Position numbers and translations under genes: made by a program | From: Rusavskia elegans | Taxonomy: Eukaryota > Ascomycota > Lecanoromycetes > Teloschistales > Teloschistaceae | DNA: 64,000 nucleotides | Assembly (NCBI GenBank): GCA_011316305.1 | Contig: SAUG01000107.1 | Span: 1-64,000, forward strand | Direction of reading: 5' to 3' | Part shown: positions 36,249 through 48,130 of the stretch, in pieces | Position numbering within the stretch: the first letter of the stretch is position 1 | How the letters are laid out: the number at the start of each line of letters is the position of its first letter | The notes under the pieces: generated by a model | Seen by the model: the letters and a program-made list of their open reading frames with translations, nothing else | The model's database searches: none | What the model was told of the DNA's origin: nothing

Positions 36249-37425
36249 TCATCCTCCTGCCGGCCTATTCTGTTGTAAGCTCTCTTGAAGCATACGCTTC
36301 ACAGCTTTAAAGCCAGCCGATCTCGGGTGAAACGATTGCGTTGCAAATTCGGGAAGCACGAACTGACGCGTACGAAAATGAGGCACAAAGTCCTCCTCCC
36401 TCTTCTGCGGACTATCCTTGGCGATAGTGGCAAAGAACCACACCGAAGGATCCCTGAGGCTGGTTACTCCCGGCTCACAAAAACGATGGCCGTCAAAGAG
36501 ACCATATGTTTCGCCGTTGCTGTTCGTCAATCTATCTGGATTGATTGCGATGAGACGTGAACCTTGGGACCAGGAGGCTTTTCCTTGCTGCTTGCGAATG
36601 TAATTCTGGGCGACCTGTTCCAGCCGTGTATTCAGAGCATCGGCCAGGCTGTTGAGCTTTCCGCGCAGGGTACGGGTAAGCCTGGGATTCACGAGGGCGA
36701 ACGTTTTTCTGTCACACTCGGTGGTGTCGGCGTTGAAAAAACGATGATAGAAAATGTGGTAAAGCTGATAATGCCTGTCGTCCTTCATCCTTGCGAATAT
36801 TTGGTCGTATACTGCATGGATGTCGGTCTCAAACCTGGTAGCAGCCAGTAAAACTTTCGCTTTAGCAAGTGTCTGATCACAGTCGCCAGGAAAGTATTGT
36901 GCTTTGACGAGGCACTCGATAGCGATGTCGGAAAACCCAATGTCGTTGCCCCCGAGCGTCATGACCATGAAGTCGTCTCGGTCCTGCGGGACTAAATCTC
37001 TGGCTTGCGCAAGGGTAGTGGGGGAAGTACCACCAGAGCAAGCGATAAAGTCCAGGTTGTTGGTTACGTTGAAGGGGAATTCCTCCTCCATTTGAACGGC
37101 ATAGGAGCCAACGTTACGAGCACACTTCTCATCCGTGTCATAGTCAGTTCCGGTTCCTGGGCCGGCCGTATACGAATCGCCCAGTGCAACCCAATTGACC
37201 GGCGGTTCGTGTGGTGTGAAGAGGTCATCAACCGGGACGAATGGATTGTTGTTGGCCTGCCTTTTTTTGAGAACATCGTTTGGCAGTGGGTGTAAGGTTC
37301 CAGCATCTACCTGTGTTAGTGGAATCCTTGTCACTTTTGTGGCGAAGCCACTTACCGGCCAAGCTGTCAAAAATACTGATCAGGATCCACACGACTCTCT
37401 TCCAGGTGGGAGCAGGGATCATCAT
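36249..37425 (-). CDS. Secreted SGNH/GDSL lipase-esterase
   Basis: Two exons (37425-37356 and 37306-36249) give 375 aa. The 49-bp intron starts GTAAGT, has a CTAAC branch site and ends GTAG; the join gives SLA-DAGTLHPLP. The new N-terminus carries a hydrophobic core (VVWILISIF), so it looks secreted, followed by a possible Kex2 site (KKR, residues 37-39). SGNH blocks: Ser68 in GDSYTAG, Asn144 in GGNDIGF, His350 in SFHPRSAG. It hydrolyses ester bonds, substrate unknown. Starting instead at the internal ATG 37370 would lose the signal peptide and read through the intron. Confidence 0.88.
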
Positions 37426-38419
37426 GGCAAGACGGCAAATTTACTCGAGCGATAGTAAAGTCAAAGAGCTTGTTTAGGAGATGATGTTCTTCAATGCTTG
37501 TGCAGTATGAAATTCACGGTGGGAAGAGGAGGGACGGGACTATATAGCAAATTTCGGGCACCAGCCGTCTGCTCCACGTGCTTACACAAGCTCGGCTCTT
37601 TGAGTTTTGCACAGTGTTCGCGATCTGGCGCATGGTCTGTAAGATTCTCGACCTTTCGGACTACCCGCACAATTACTAGAACAAAGCAATGCTACGCTCT
37701 AAAGCCATAAGTATCACTGTCATACTACTGTCGTAAGCTGAGCATGGTGGCTAAAGGAGCAACCTCATTCCATGGCGCGGTTCGAGGTATCGTACGGAGG
37801 TCCTGGACGAGAAAGGCGAAGCGGCCGAAGGGACATTCTCTTCTTTTGAACGCCAAGCTAGCCTTTTGTGAGTTGTCCCGTAAGCGAAGCAATCACGAAC
37901 TAGATCAAGCGAGTGTGTGTAGGGACAAGACCAATCATTGGCCGGATACAAATCTTGGCAGTCAGACTTCGTCGAGCTAATCCGTACCGAGGCGCAGTGT
38001 CGGCAGGCTGTAAGCTGTCGTCCTCTCAAGCCTGGGCACGGGTATTTATTGGGGCAGAGATGTTGTTATCAAAAAGACGATTATGTTTCGTTCTTCGATC
38101 GTGGATTTAGGCCGAGCATGGAGGATGTTTCGTTTCGCAAAGATTCGTTCCCAGCATTCACTACCCTCTGATCCAATTTTCACTGTTTATTATCTTTCAG
38201 ATCGAACTACTATCATCCGCCATGAAGTAAAATAGTACCGAGTCCTTACCCACATTCTACCCTAAGTTGGATTCTGAAAGGATTCTGGATGGGCACCACC
38301 ATTCCAGTGATTGCCGCTAATTTGTCTCTCCATTGAGTCGGTTCTCATTCGAATTTTGTTCGAACGACTCGATATCACCTCGTATAACCGTTCAACCTTA
38401 GTTTAGGTACAGGATCAGC
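37426..38419. other. Intergenic region
   Basis: Nearly 1 kb upstream of the lipase without a supportable gene. Several 60-90 codon open frames exist on both strands but have no recognisable content. Confidence 0.5.
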
Positions 38420-38714
38420 CATGGCTGAGGTCCAGCTCTTGAGCAAGGATAAGACGGGCTTGAAAGAGCTGGAATAAATGACGGAGCTATGGATAAAGCA
38501 GATCGCCATGATCGATAGCGACTTCTGCGAGAAGGATAACATTCATCATCTTCTAGAGAAGCTCTTCCCACAAAAGGAGAGTCTGACGGAAGGACATGTT
38601 TTTTGGACGGAGAAGAACGATCTGAGCGAGGTTGCGTGGTTCAATGCAGTCAAACATGTAAGACAAGGAGGTCGCCTATTCACCGCGCTCAGTCACCAGA
38701 TGAGGGCCGGGTAG
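38420..38714 (+). pseudogene. Small hypothetical reading frame interrupted by TAA
   Basis: An ATG at 38420 opens a frame that reads 18 codons, meets TAA directly followed by ATG (38478), and continues in the same frame for 78 codons. Content is protein-like (LLEKLFPQKESLTEGHVFWT) but no family is recognised. It may be a fragment of a larger gene with one nonsense change, or an unrelated 78-aa frame. Confidence 0.3.
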
Positions 38715-38964
38715 AATCACAGAGGTAGACGGAGGAATAGCACGCAGCAACTTTTCGATCGCTTGAAGCTGGCCCATGCCTGATGAAGAAAACCATGGAA
38801 CTCGCTTACATACAAGGTACATTCTAGTTGAAGCACTTCGATTGCAACAATTCTAGAAGAGGGAAGTCTTGATTTGAGATTCTTAATGTAAGTCAGGGTG
38901 ATTGGTGCAAGTTCATTACATCAAGTTCCCAGCCACAACAAGAGAATTATCCCAGCAAGTGGTT

Positions 38965-41578
38965 TCAATCAACACACCACTTCCTGTTACCAGGCGCATA
39001 CTCCTCAATCTGCATGTAAATACCCCTATACATGCGCCTGATATAATTCTCCAATGTTTTGAACCCCATCTCATCCGCGCTATTACCGCTTGTGGCAAGC
39101 ACATTCACTGCACTGGGACTTCTCGAAGGTCGCTCTATTTCAAGATAAAGACTTCGAAAAGCTTCCTGGTAGACTGGACTGTCCAGCGCTGTGTCGGTGG
39201 TCGCAAGCTCTTCCACTGCTTGAGCGGCAGCTGATAAAGCTAACTCCTGGGCGAGGACATATGCTGCTTAGCAGATTTGATTCATTTCAGAAGGTAGGTG
39301 GCCGAAGACGACTTTTGTTTCGACGTTCACGCACAGGCGATCCTCTTGTTGCGACTGCTGCTCGCTCTTCGCTTCGGTTGGGAGAGCACCGTAAGATTTT
39401 CCCCGCTCGGGAGTATTCGAGCTTGTGTCACGATATAAGACCCATGGATTTTTGAGTTTGGAGATGGAAGCATACAACTCTTCTAAGTCAGGAAGCAGGT
39501 CCGAGGTGTTATCTCGACCGTGGCCCAGCTGGTACCAGCTTCCCTGGCGACCTTTCAACAATAGACGGTACCTGTCATTGTTATATTTAGGCAGAGAGTC
39601 GAAGCCAGCCAAAACCTTTGGTAAGCCATTCGCACACTTTACCATACTGATCCGAATTCCGGCCAATTCAGCGACAAGGCCCTTTGTATTGCCAACCTTG
39701 GCTAAAAAGGCTCGATTTTCCGACTCGCCTGGCACCAGCCAGGCGAAAGATATGTTTGTGAAGAGTAAAGACCGAGGAGCTCAACGGAGGCCACGCCGAT
39801 TGAGTTTCGGCGCCGTGTGGAAAAGAATGTCTTCATCCACACCAGACGGAGAGGTAGCTATCATTCGCCAGAGTACAATCATCCGTTTCCTTGGGCTTGC
39901 ATGCCAGTATCCGACTAAGATCTAGAGCCACGAGCGTGGCAATGATGAGCGGCTCATCTGAAGGAACCGTAACAGATCGGTACAACAGTCCTTTTAACAC
40001 ATCCTTGAGTTGAGCGCCATGGCTCTCGATACTTGCAATATCGAATAAATGTGTGAAGGTATTGAGTCTCGCGATTATACAATCTACAATACCTCGCCAT
40101 TGGATGTCGGTTGCGGAGACCTCGAAAAGATGATTATACAATGACCATAGCGGTAGCGCAGTCTTGGTGAACTGGAACCATAATTTATTCTTCTTGGCAG
40201 GTAAAGCGCCCTCTTGTAAAGTCCAGAGCCTTGTCATCCAACGGGAGGTTGCGACCCGAAGGCACGCCTGAATGACGCTGACACGGCCTTCGCGATGTGA
40301 GATGAGACCTCGGTCCAGTACTAGAATTACAGACGCCCTTTCGTATGTGCGGTACATCTGCATCAGTGCCATCTTTTGAGCCTCTTTTGACTGCACTGGA
40401 CAGCACAGAGTGTCACACCAAAGTAACATCTCAGACGCATTTTCTGGATGGTCTGAGGCAGAATTCCTTGGCAGATAGTCGAAATCCAGATTATCGACCA
40501 ACGCCTTCACCCTTGAAAGCTGGCAGCGGGGCAGAGCAGTCGCTTTGGGATTACCTAGGCCGTCTGCCCAAACATGAGACAATGCCACATAGCACGTGGA
40601 GTCTGTTGAGGCGATTACTTCAACTGTCATCTCATCGATGTCGTGTTCTCCTCTGATACGTAGCAGCGGCAGGCATCCCTTTTCCAGACAGTCTGCCAGC
40701 AGCTTCTCATCAACATGGAGGAGCTTACACGCACAGGAGTCACTGACATGGTGAGGGACTTGGCGTGAGGTCGCCGAACCTTCAAGTCGACATGTCCATT
40801 CGTCACAAGAGGCATGATTCGATTGAACACCATCCACGTGAAGGCAGACTGCAACAAAGCTCAAAGCTTGCGGAGATGATCCAAAGGCTTGAATCAACAT
40901 CTCTATCTTGCTTGGACAGCAGCCGCTCCGATCAAGCAGTAGGGACTTCTGGAAATGTTTGCCGATAGCTGTGCGCCATTCTACAGGCATCAGGGACCGG
41001 CTGGGACTATCTGTCCATGCGACATCGCAGGCCTTGCTCACAGCGTACTCAAGAAGTTCTGCCACAGAAGCGAGATGGAATTTGAGATCGTTGTCGAGCG
41101 TAGGATATCCCACGGCCAGGCAGGCATGAGTCAGATTTAAGCATCTAGCCATATGCTTGTATACAGCCGGGATCGAAGCTTCATCTTGCTTAATCTGGAC
41201 TTCACGTTCCTGAAGCCGAGATAAGAGGTTTGCCGTTGTAACGATACTTTTCTCGACTCCGTTGTCCATTGAACCGACAACGAAGTCCTCATGGCGGTAT
41301 ATGTCCTCTAGCACTTCATGTAGAAGTCCGAAGAAGAGCCAATTTTGCAAGAAAGGTTTCAGTTCAGCTGGCGACATTTCGGCAAGAAAACTTCTGTGAG
41401 AAATGCTCAATGAAGCGAAATGGAAAGTATCATCAACCTCTAAATTTGGCAGACCCAGCCTATGTGGGTAGTCTAAGAATGGCCCTTTGTCGTATTCGTA
41501 CCGACATAGATAGGGTATGGTAGGGAATATCGGCGTTGTTTGCAGGATTGGTTGTGTTGGTAGAGGGAGATGCTCCAT
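38965..41578 (-). pseudogene. HET-domain protein gene, broken by frameshift and nonsense
   Basis: The long first frame (41578 to 39833) encodes an N-terminal domain followed by a HET domain with CYVALSHVWADGLGNP and LWCDTLCCPV, then WMTRLWTLQEGAL, the layout of a large fungal HET family. Near 39886-39888 a one-base excess shifts the frame: downstream conserved text (LWRMIATSPSG, ILFHTAPKL) is readable only in another frame. That frame then meets TGA at 39781-39783 where the family has tryptophan in RWAPRSLL. After it, reading continues to 39268 and probably through an intron to 38965. The truncated product would still contain the HET domain. Confidence 0.75.
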
Positions 41579-42201
41579 TCTTGGGGTCTCGCCTGATATG
41601 AGCCTAACAGATGAGCCAGCCTATGTTTCTGATAGCTGCGTCCACGAATGAGTGTTTTCGCACGTAGTAATCTGGGTTCAGGACCTGTTCGATGTATCTG
41701 CTAAGTTCTTGGAGAGATTGATAGCCCTTGCATGTAAGTCAAAACCATAGCGACATACATCCAGAAGCGTTGTGGCGGAAACATTTGGTCTCCATCTTTC
41801 ACAGGTAGCTTTCGCAGATTATCATCCACCTGTTTTGGACTTTTCCTCCCTTGCAGAGTTGACAAAGAGTTTGGGACTGCATCTGGTTTATTTTGATATG
41901 CAGAGTGTGTACAAAGCAAAGTTTAGTAGGGGACACGGATATCTCCTCCAGAGCGACTCCGTCCAACTGGCTTGAAGTCTATATAACGATGATCTATTCC
42001 GAAGGCTGCCAAGGCTCAAATATGGCTTTTGAGAACCCGAATGATAGTTCTTCGCTCATGTTACATGGTGCAGTGCTGCTTTGATGCCGAGCCTCATGTA
42101 GTGATGTCATACTCATCAGATCATCGCCTGACCGCAGAAAAGAATTCTCAGGGACATTCCCACAAAACAGCGTGATTTAACTCAAATATAGCAAAGTCAC
42201 C
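41579..42201. other. Intergenic region
   Basis: 623 bp between the broken HET gene and the GFA-type gene, containing only short meaningless frames. It presumably holds promoters for both divergent genes. Confidence 0.5.
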
Positions 42202-42609
42202 ATGGAAGGACGCTGCCAATGCGGCCTCATCAAATTCACCACTCCTCTCCCCCAGCCTCTTAAGATCTACATCTGCCACTGCACCGAATGCCGGCATCAA
42301 AGCTCCTCCGCTTTCGGCATAACAGCCATGTTCCCACAGTTCTCGATCCCCGTTCCTTCTTCCAGTGCAATAGGGATATATACACGCCGAACAGCATCGG
42401 GGAGGGAGCTGATGTGCTCGTTCTGTACGAAGTGCGGGAGTAGATTGACGCATCGGGTGGAACGAGAGGATACGCTGAATGTGAAGGGTGGATGTCTGGA
42501 TGGTTTGAAGGATCTGAAAGGGGCGGTGCATATCTGGTGTGCGGAGGCTATTATGGAGATACCGGCTGGAGTGGAGAGGTATGATGGGGATCCACCAATG
42601 GATGCTTGA
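42202..42609 (+). CDS. GFA/DUF636 zinc-binding protein (Mss4-like fold)
   Basis: A single exon of 135 aa. Zinc-ligand cysteines match the glutathione-dependent formaldehyde-activating (GFA, PF04828) family: CQCG near the N-terminus, CHCTECR, and CTKCGSRL, with SSSAFGITAMFP between. Family members form an Mss4-like beta fold; few have demonstrated enzymatic activity and many are of unknown function. The length is normal. It is divergent from the HET pseudogene and convergent with the NLR gene. Confidence 0.88.
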   Translation: MEGRCQCGLIKFTTPLPQPLKIYICHCTECRHQSSSAFGITAMFPQFSIPVPSSSAIGIYTRRTASGRELMCSFCTKCGSRLTHRVEREDTLNVKGGCLDGLKDLKGAVHIWCAEAIMEIPAGVERYDGDPPMDA

Positions 42610-42965
42610 CTCGGGGTAGGAACATATGCAAACACGAGACAGTCATGCCATCTAGTCGCAAGAGGCGGACAGACCTGCCATCAAATATAATTTCAGTCAG
42701 CGTCTCGCTATGATCGGATATGGATGTCGAGGTAATCGTGAATAGCACTACAAAGACCGCCTCGTATACACTAGAAGTGGTGAACTCAACCCCTTGATAC
42801 TGCCTTATGTCTTTTGCATATAGTAACCTCCGAAGACGATTATGCTTCGTTAGTTATGTAAAGGTCTTGCCTGTGCGGTAGTGCGAGAAAGTTATAGGCC
42901 CTCTTACAGCAACTAGTAAAGGCTATGGTCTTGTTTCTGGTGAGCGTAAAATCGACGTCCTTCCA

Positions 42966-45900
42966 CTAATAATCGCTCCTGAACGACAAAGTGGTCTCGA
43001 GGCTCGCTTGGCGATTCGGACTGTGCGACAAGCTTTCTGCCTGAGTCCCCGAAGTGTCCGAGATATTGGTAAGTGGAAGATCCTTGACATCCTCATCGCT
43101 ATCGGTTGATTCGCCTTTGGACTCTCCAAGCCCATATGACTGACCCCCATCACTTGGAGTTTCCGCTTTCGTTTCTTTGATCCCTGTTGCATGCTCTTCC
43201 AAAAGCTTCAGTATCCCTTCCTGCCTGAATGCGCGGGCTGTACCATTCGCTGATTTGAACCTCGATCCCTCGACCTCAAGAGCTGCTCCGTTTGCGAGTA
43301 AGATCTCGACTGCTTCGGTGTGCTCCTCAGCGCAAGCAGCCATCAGTGCTGACCCAAGAAGATTCCCTGGTCCGACTTTGTTGACCGTGGCCCCATGACG
43401 GAGGAGTATCTTGATGATCGAAGTGAAACCTTCCCGAGAGGCTGCATATAAGTATGTCCCATCGATCAGACTATCCGCATCGATGTCTTGCGCTGCATTC
43501 TCTGATATTGCCAGTAGTTGCTCGACCTGCTCTTCTAATCCGAGACGACAGGCTACGTGTAATGGAGTGGTACCCAAGTTGTCCGGTGTGAAGCAGTCGA
43601 TCCCTCTGTTCAGTAAAGCAGCGACCATATTTGTGTGCTTGCTTCTCAATGAGATCTGCAACGCGCCCGAACAATCGTTGAGTTTCGCATTAACGTCTGC
43701 TCTGGCGTCCAGAAGAACTTGCAATGCCTCCTGTTGATTAGCGTTCACTGCAAGTAAAAAGGGCGTCCAACCTTGATGATCTCGGGATTCAAGCTTCGAG
43801 CCATTTTCAAGTAGCAGCCTGATAATTTCAACAAAGCCTTCCTTTGATGCGACATGCAAAGCTGTAGTGCCTCTGTCGGTCGCCAAATTAGGGTCGGCGC
43901 CTGCGTCGAGAAGAACTTGCACGGCTTGCTGTTGGTTAGCGTTCACAGCTAGTAGAAGTGGCGTCCAGCCTTGAGAATCTCGGTGCTCAATATTCGAGCC
44001 TTTTTTGAGCAGTGCCCTGATATTTTCAATGCAGCCTCGGTTGGAAGCGAGTTCCAGCGCTGTCTCGCCTTCGGTGGTCACCAAATTAGGGTTGGCTCGT
44101 AGCTCGAGTAGCATTGAAAGGATATCTCCCTTTTGAATTGAGGCGTAATGGACTACGCCGCAGCCTTCTTTATTGAGACAATTCAGGTCCAAAGACTCGT
44201 GCTGGGCAACAAGGTCTCTAACCTCTTCCCATCTTCCGTTGGTAAAGGCATTGATGAAAAGATCCTGAACATCTTTTGCGCTCTCTTCCGAATTGGACGT
44301 ACGTTGCCTGTCGTTATCACGTCCGTGTCTTTGGTACCTCCATTCTGCCAAGGATTCTTTCAAGCCACGGTGATCGATGAACTCGATAAAATGCTGAATC
44401 TGGTCTTCCTGGGCTGGAAAAGAGTCCATGTACCGTCTGAAAGAACACAGATCAATCTGATCTTCTTGCAGATCAATTTGCGCCCTTGCGTCCCATTCCG
44501 CTCCTGCATTAAGCAAACAATTGGCCACACTCCAGTTCCCACAATACAGTGCCAGATTCAGGGGTGTAAGGACAGCAAGAGATTCTCCTTCGGCCGCACA
44601 GTATATCTCTGCTGTTATCTGTCGATTTATATCTGCGCCATATCCCACAAGCATTTCTGCCAGAGCAAGGCTGCATTCCCGGTCGTCGTTGTCATCGTCA
44701 TAGACTACGAATGCTTTCGCCACTATGTAAGAATTCTTATACCCGTCGCTAATAGCCAGATGGAGAGGCGTTACACATTGACCTTTTGATAGCTCGGTAG
44801 CATCTGGACTTGCACCTTCTTCCAGTAGCCTTGCGGCTTGGCTGATCAAACCTGTGGCCGATGCAAAGTGTAGCGGTGAAGGCAGGTTGAGGATCCGGGA
44901 ATCAGGAACGTGGCCGTGGCGTTCGCTTAAACATGTTTGGCAAGCAGCCCAGAGCTTGAATCCACAGCACGGAGGCGTGGCGAGAAATTTAGACAAGGAT
45001 GACCCACAATCTTGTTCAGCAGTCTCGGCATCCATTATATCATCAATTAGCCTTGATCCGATATATTCATAGATTGGGTGCTCTAACAAGAAAACTTTGA
45101 CATCCCTCCAATTCGTGCATGAAACATTGTTGAAGTGACTATGCAATATGTAGGTTAGGCAGGTATTGATGAGGTAGATCTCGTCCTCTGGGCGGACCAA
45201 GTAGTTTCGAGCCACAGAATGCGAAAGAGCCCCCGCGTCCATACGAAGGAATTCTACAACACTAAAGTGAGCAAACTGCAGCTGGTTCGTATCATGATTC
45301 ACCCTGACCAAACAACCCAACCAGCGAAGGATCTGATCTTTCTTTGGGAGGACTTCTTCCGTTGGCCAGACGTACTCATCCTCGATACAAATTGCTTCGC
45401 ATAAAGCTTCAATGGAGAGTCGCCGCTGACCGGATACAAGGCGTTGGAAGTGCCCAATCTTGCCTCTCGATGAAAAGAGAATCCATTTCAGAAGACGCTG
45501 GATATATTTCGGAGTTTGCCCACGATAGTTGCTATCGATAGTTTCCAGGATCCGGACGTACGTTTGTGGAAGATCAGGCGGGAGCTTCCCTAAGGCTTGT
45601 CGTATTTCTGCGTCGTTAGGTAGTCGCTGAAGGTAGTCAACCTGGGCACGCACCCACATAAACCTATATCCATGGTAAGCACGTCAGGCTTGAGATTGCG
45701 GCACTCTTGGATACAAAGTCTGTAGCATGAAACCAACATGATAAGACATCAATAGAACAATCGCGAATATGTGATTGGGTCACTATAAGGTAAAGGAGCA
45801 ACGTACATCCCATTGGCCTCATCCACCAACGTATCAACGACTTCGGTCTTCAGTATTTCGCTTCTGATGTCGATCTTTCCTAGCCAAGCGTTTACAAACA

Positions 45901-47488
45901 GTCTAAGGTCTGCAGACGTGGCCGCAACAGAGACGGTGTGGAAATGCATAGAAGTGAAGGCCTCTCTGATGTCATACTCGTCACGACTGAATATCAAGGT
46001 CCGGATCGATCCTTCCTTGACATCATTGAGTTTGGCAACGGCGTCAATCAGAATCGTTCGATCCGGATTAAATGCAGGCCCGCATTCATCTAGCCCATCG
46101 ATCATGATAAAAGTTTCTGAGAAATGTCGTGATAGGTCTTTTAGTTTCCCCAAGAGTTCGTCATCTGGGGGCGGTAGAGCTGATGATCCCCAGGCATGAT
46201 GGTGCGCATGCAGTTCCATGAACTCCGCAAGAGCATCGGAGTTCTGACATGCAAGTTGGCGTACGAGAGAGCCCAAGACATTGGATGGCTTGTGGCTGTC
46301 TTTATCATCGTGTCGAACGTAGAAGTATGCTGTCCCAACAGAGTTGCTGCGTTTGCGATTCAAGACCTCGTCAACGACGAGCGTGCTCAGCGTCGTCTTT
46401 CCTGCGCCAGGGATACCGTAGATCCATAACGCAGCGTTCGGGCTTTCCAACCAATGAGTCATCTCAGGCAGATCGAAAAGCCATATTCCAGTACCATCTT
46501 GTCGCTCCCGCGCAAATGCTCGATGCTTTAGGGCTGGGTTTACCGGCGATAACCAGGACAAAGCTTTCTCTAAGTATTCTGTTAGTCCTAAAAGAGACCA
46601 TAAGCTCTTCTGGGGAGTATTGTCATGCAGAATGGTACTTCTTTCATAGGCTCGCGGCATTGAAGTCGTGATTGGTCTCGGGAAGATGATTTTCCGTCAT
46701 CGGACTCAAAACGAGAGTCTTCGTCAAGGGTTGAGTGAACGAGGGGGTTTGAGAATTTAAACCCACCTTGTTCTTGACTGAGCTGTAGCTTCAGCATCGT
46801 CTCTTGCTTGGCCCGAATCTCCGCCAAGTATTTGTTGGAAAGCTCTGTCTCTCGTAGTACGGAGTGTACACCAGCTATTCCCGTACTGGCAAGTGCAATT
46901 GTGCAGGTCGCTTTGTGCCGCTCAAGTTTACCGATGAGCTCCAAGGTTTTCGATTTAGCCAATGGCCACTTGAGGTCCTTTGCTTTGAGGCTTCGTAGTC
47001 TGGCGCTGAATTGTGATTTCTGGTAACCAGATAGCGATACAGTATCGCTCGAATTGCCAAATTTGTTCAAAATATCCTGTATCTGTCCAAGTGTCTTTTG
47101 ACATTCGTAGACAAAGCTAGGGGTTCCAAGAGTGTCTGCCGCAGGTGACGCCGAATCCTTGGACACTGAACTTGAGTGTTAGCAGAATATACTGGCTTTG
47201 ATACATCAAAGAAGAATGCTGTGTGGCTAGGGCGCGCCTTTTTGCTCAAGACATTTCTATTGGCAATGCCGAAATTACTTGAGCTCCAAATATCTACTTA
47301 CTTGCTTGAAGCAGTTTACCAAGTCTGTCCAGAACACCACATAGGACGCTGACTTCGGCCATCAAGCTTCGAACATCCTGTGGACAATCCTTGACGACCT
47401 TCAAGTACTGATAGCCTTTGGTAACCACAGTCTCAGCCAAAGTTGCGACAGCGATAACAGACGCTACGAAAGACAGAGGCTCTGCCAT
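42966..47488 (-). CDS. NACHT-ankyrin NLR-like (STAND) protein
   Basis: Four exons (47488-47302, 47165-46767, 46650-45807, 45663-42966) give about 1375 aa. The N-terminus MAEPLSFVASVIAVATLAETV is the start of the common fungal STAND N-terminal domain. Walker A GIPGAGKTT is at residues 274-282 and Walker B FIMIDGLDE near 377-384, followed by NACHT-type sensor text and, across a 143-bp intron, NGM-FMWVRAQ. The C-terminal half has many ankyrin repeats (TPLHLAISDGY, TALHVASKEG, GWTPLLLAVNANQQ) and an acidic tail. Such proteins act as fungal immune or incompatibility receptors. The intron ending at 46651 uses a weak acceptor (GCGAG), so that junction is the least certain. Confidence 0.88.
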
Positions 47489-48115
47489 TGTGGTTGGATG
47501 ATCTGCCTTAATGATCAAGAAAGCACAGAAAAATAGAGCACGAGAGCTGTCGGCAAGATGATAGCTATGATACCCGTTTGGAGGTCATGAGTACTATAAC
47601 AATAGATTGTTAAGAAAGGGTATATGAAAGGGGACTCCTTGCAAGCAACAAGATCAAGGCAGAGTCGTAGAAAGTTGCAGTGAGCCTTGTGTGCCTTCCG
47701 AGTCGAGGCTGGCTCAGCTCATGCATGTCGCTGCACTGTCAGCCAATCACATGCAAGAGCCACCACCCAGGCAAAAGGCAATCTGCTGCATGAAGGCATG
47801 CGCTGGCGGCAAGGCACCAGAGGGTACTCTAACCGGGGGAAATTGTGGAGCCATGGCCTGTGAGTATTGGATAAACTCATATACTGTGTCCCAAAAATGC
47901 GCCTCTCTTACAGAGTATGAAAAAGACTCGCACAGAAGCTTCGACGCCTTTGAACCCAGGCTCTGGCAGAAGCTCCACTGACCGCAAGATTCAAACATTA
48001 CTCGCGGCAAATTGCATTGGAGCCTGACCGAACATGAAAGTGGTTGACGTCCGCAAAGGATTCCAGGGGTAACAACAGGCGACAATGGTGACAGTTACCT
48101 TGCGTCATTGCTGAA
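47489..48115. other. Region upstream of NLR gene
   Basis: About 0.6 kb including the NLR promoter. A 112-codon minus frame (47747-48085) has no recognisable content. Confidence 0.45.
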
Positions 48116-48130
48116 TAACCCTAACCCTAA
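48116..48130. repeat. Interstitial telomere tract TAACCCTAACCCTAA
   Basis: Two and a half perfect telomere units in the same orientation as the terminal array. It lies just beyond the stop of a short minus-strand frame (48127-48360). Short interstitial tracts like this often mark old chromosome-end junctions or subtelomeric exchange points. Confidence 0.85.

Noticed and set aside
35727..36252. Minus-strand frames next to the lipase, one starting at an ATGA overlap with its stop
   Set aside because: Translational coupling does not apply in a fungus, the frames cannot be joined by a convincing intron, and no family is recognised.
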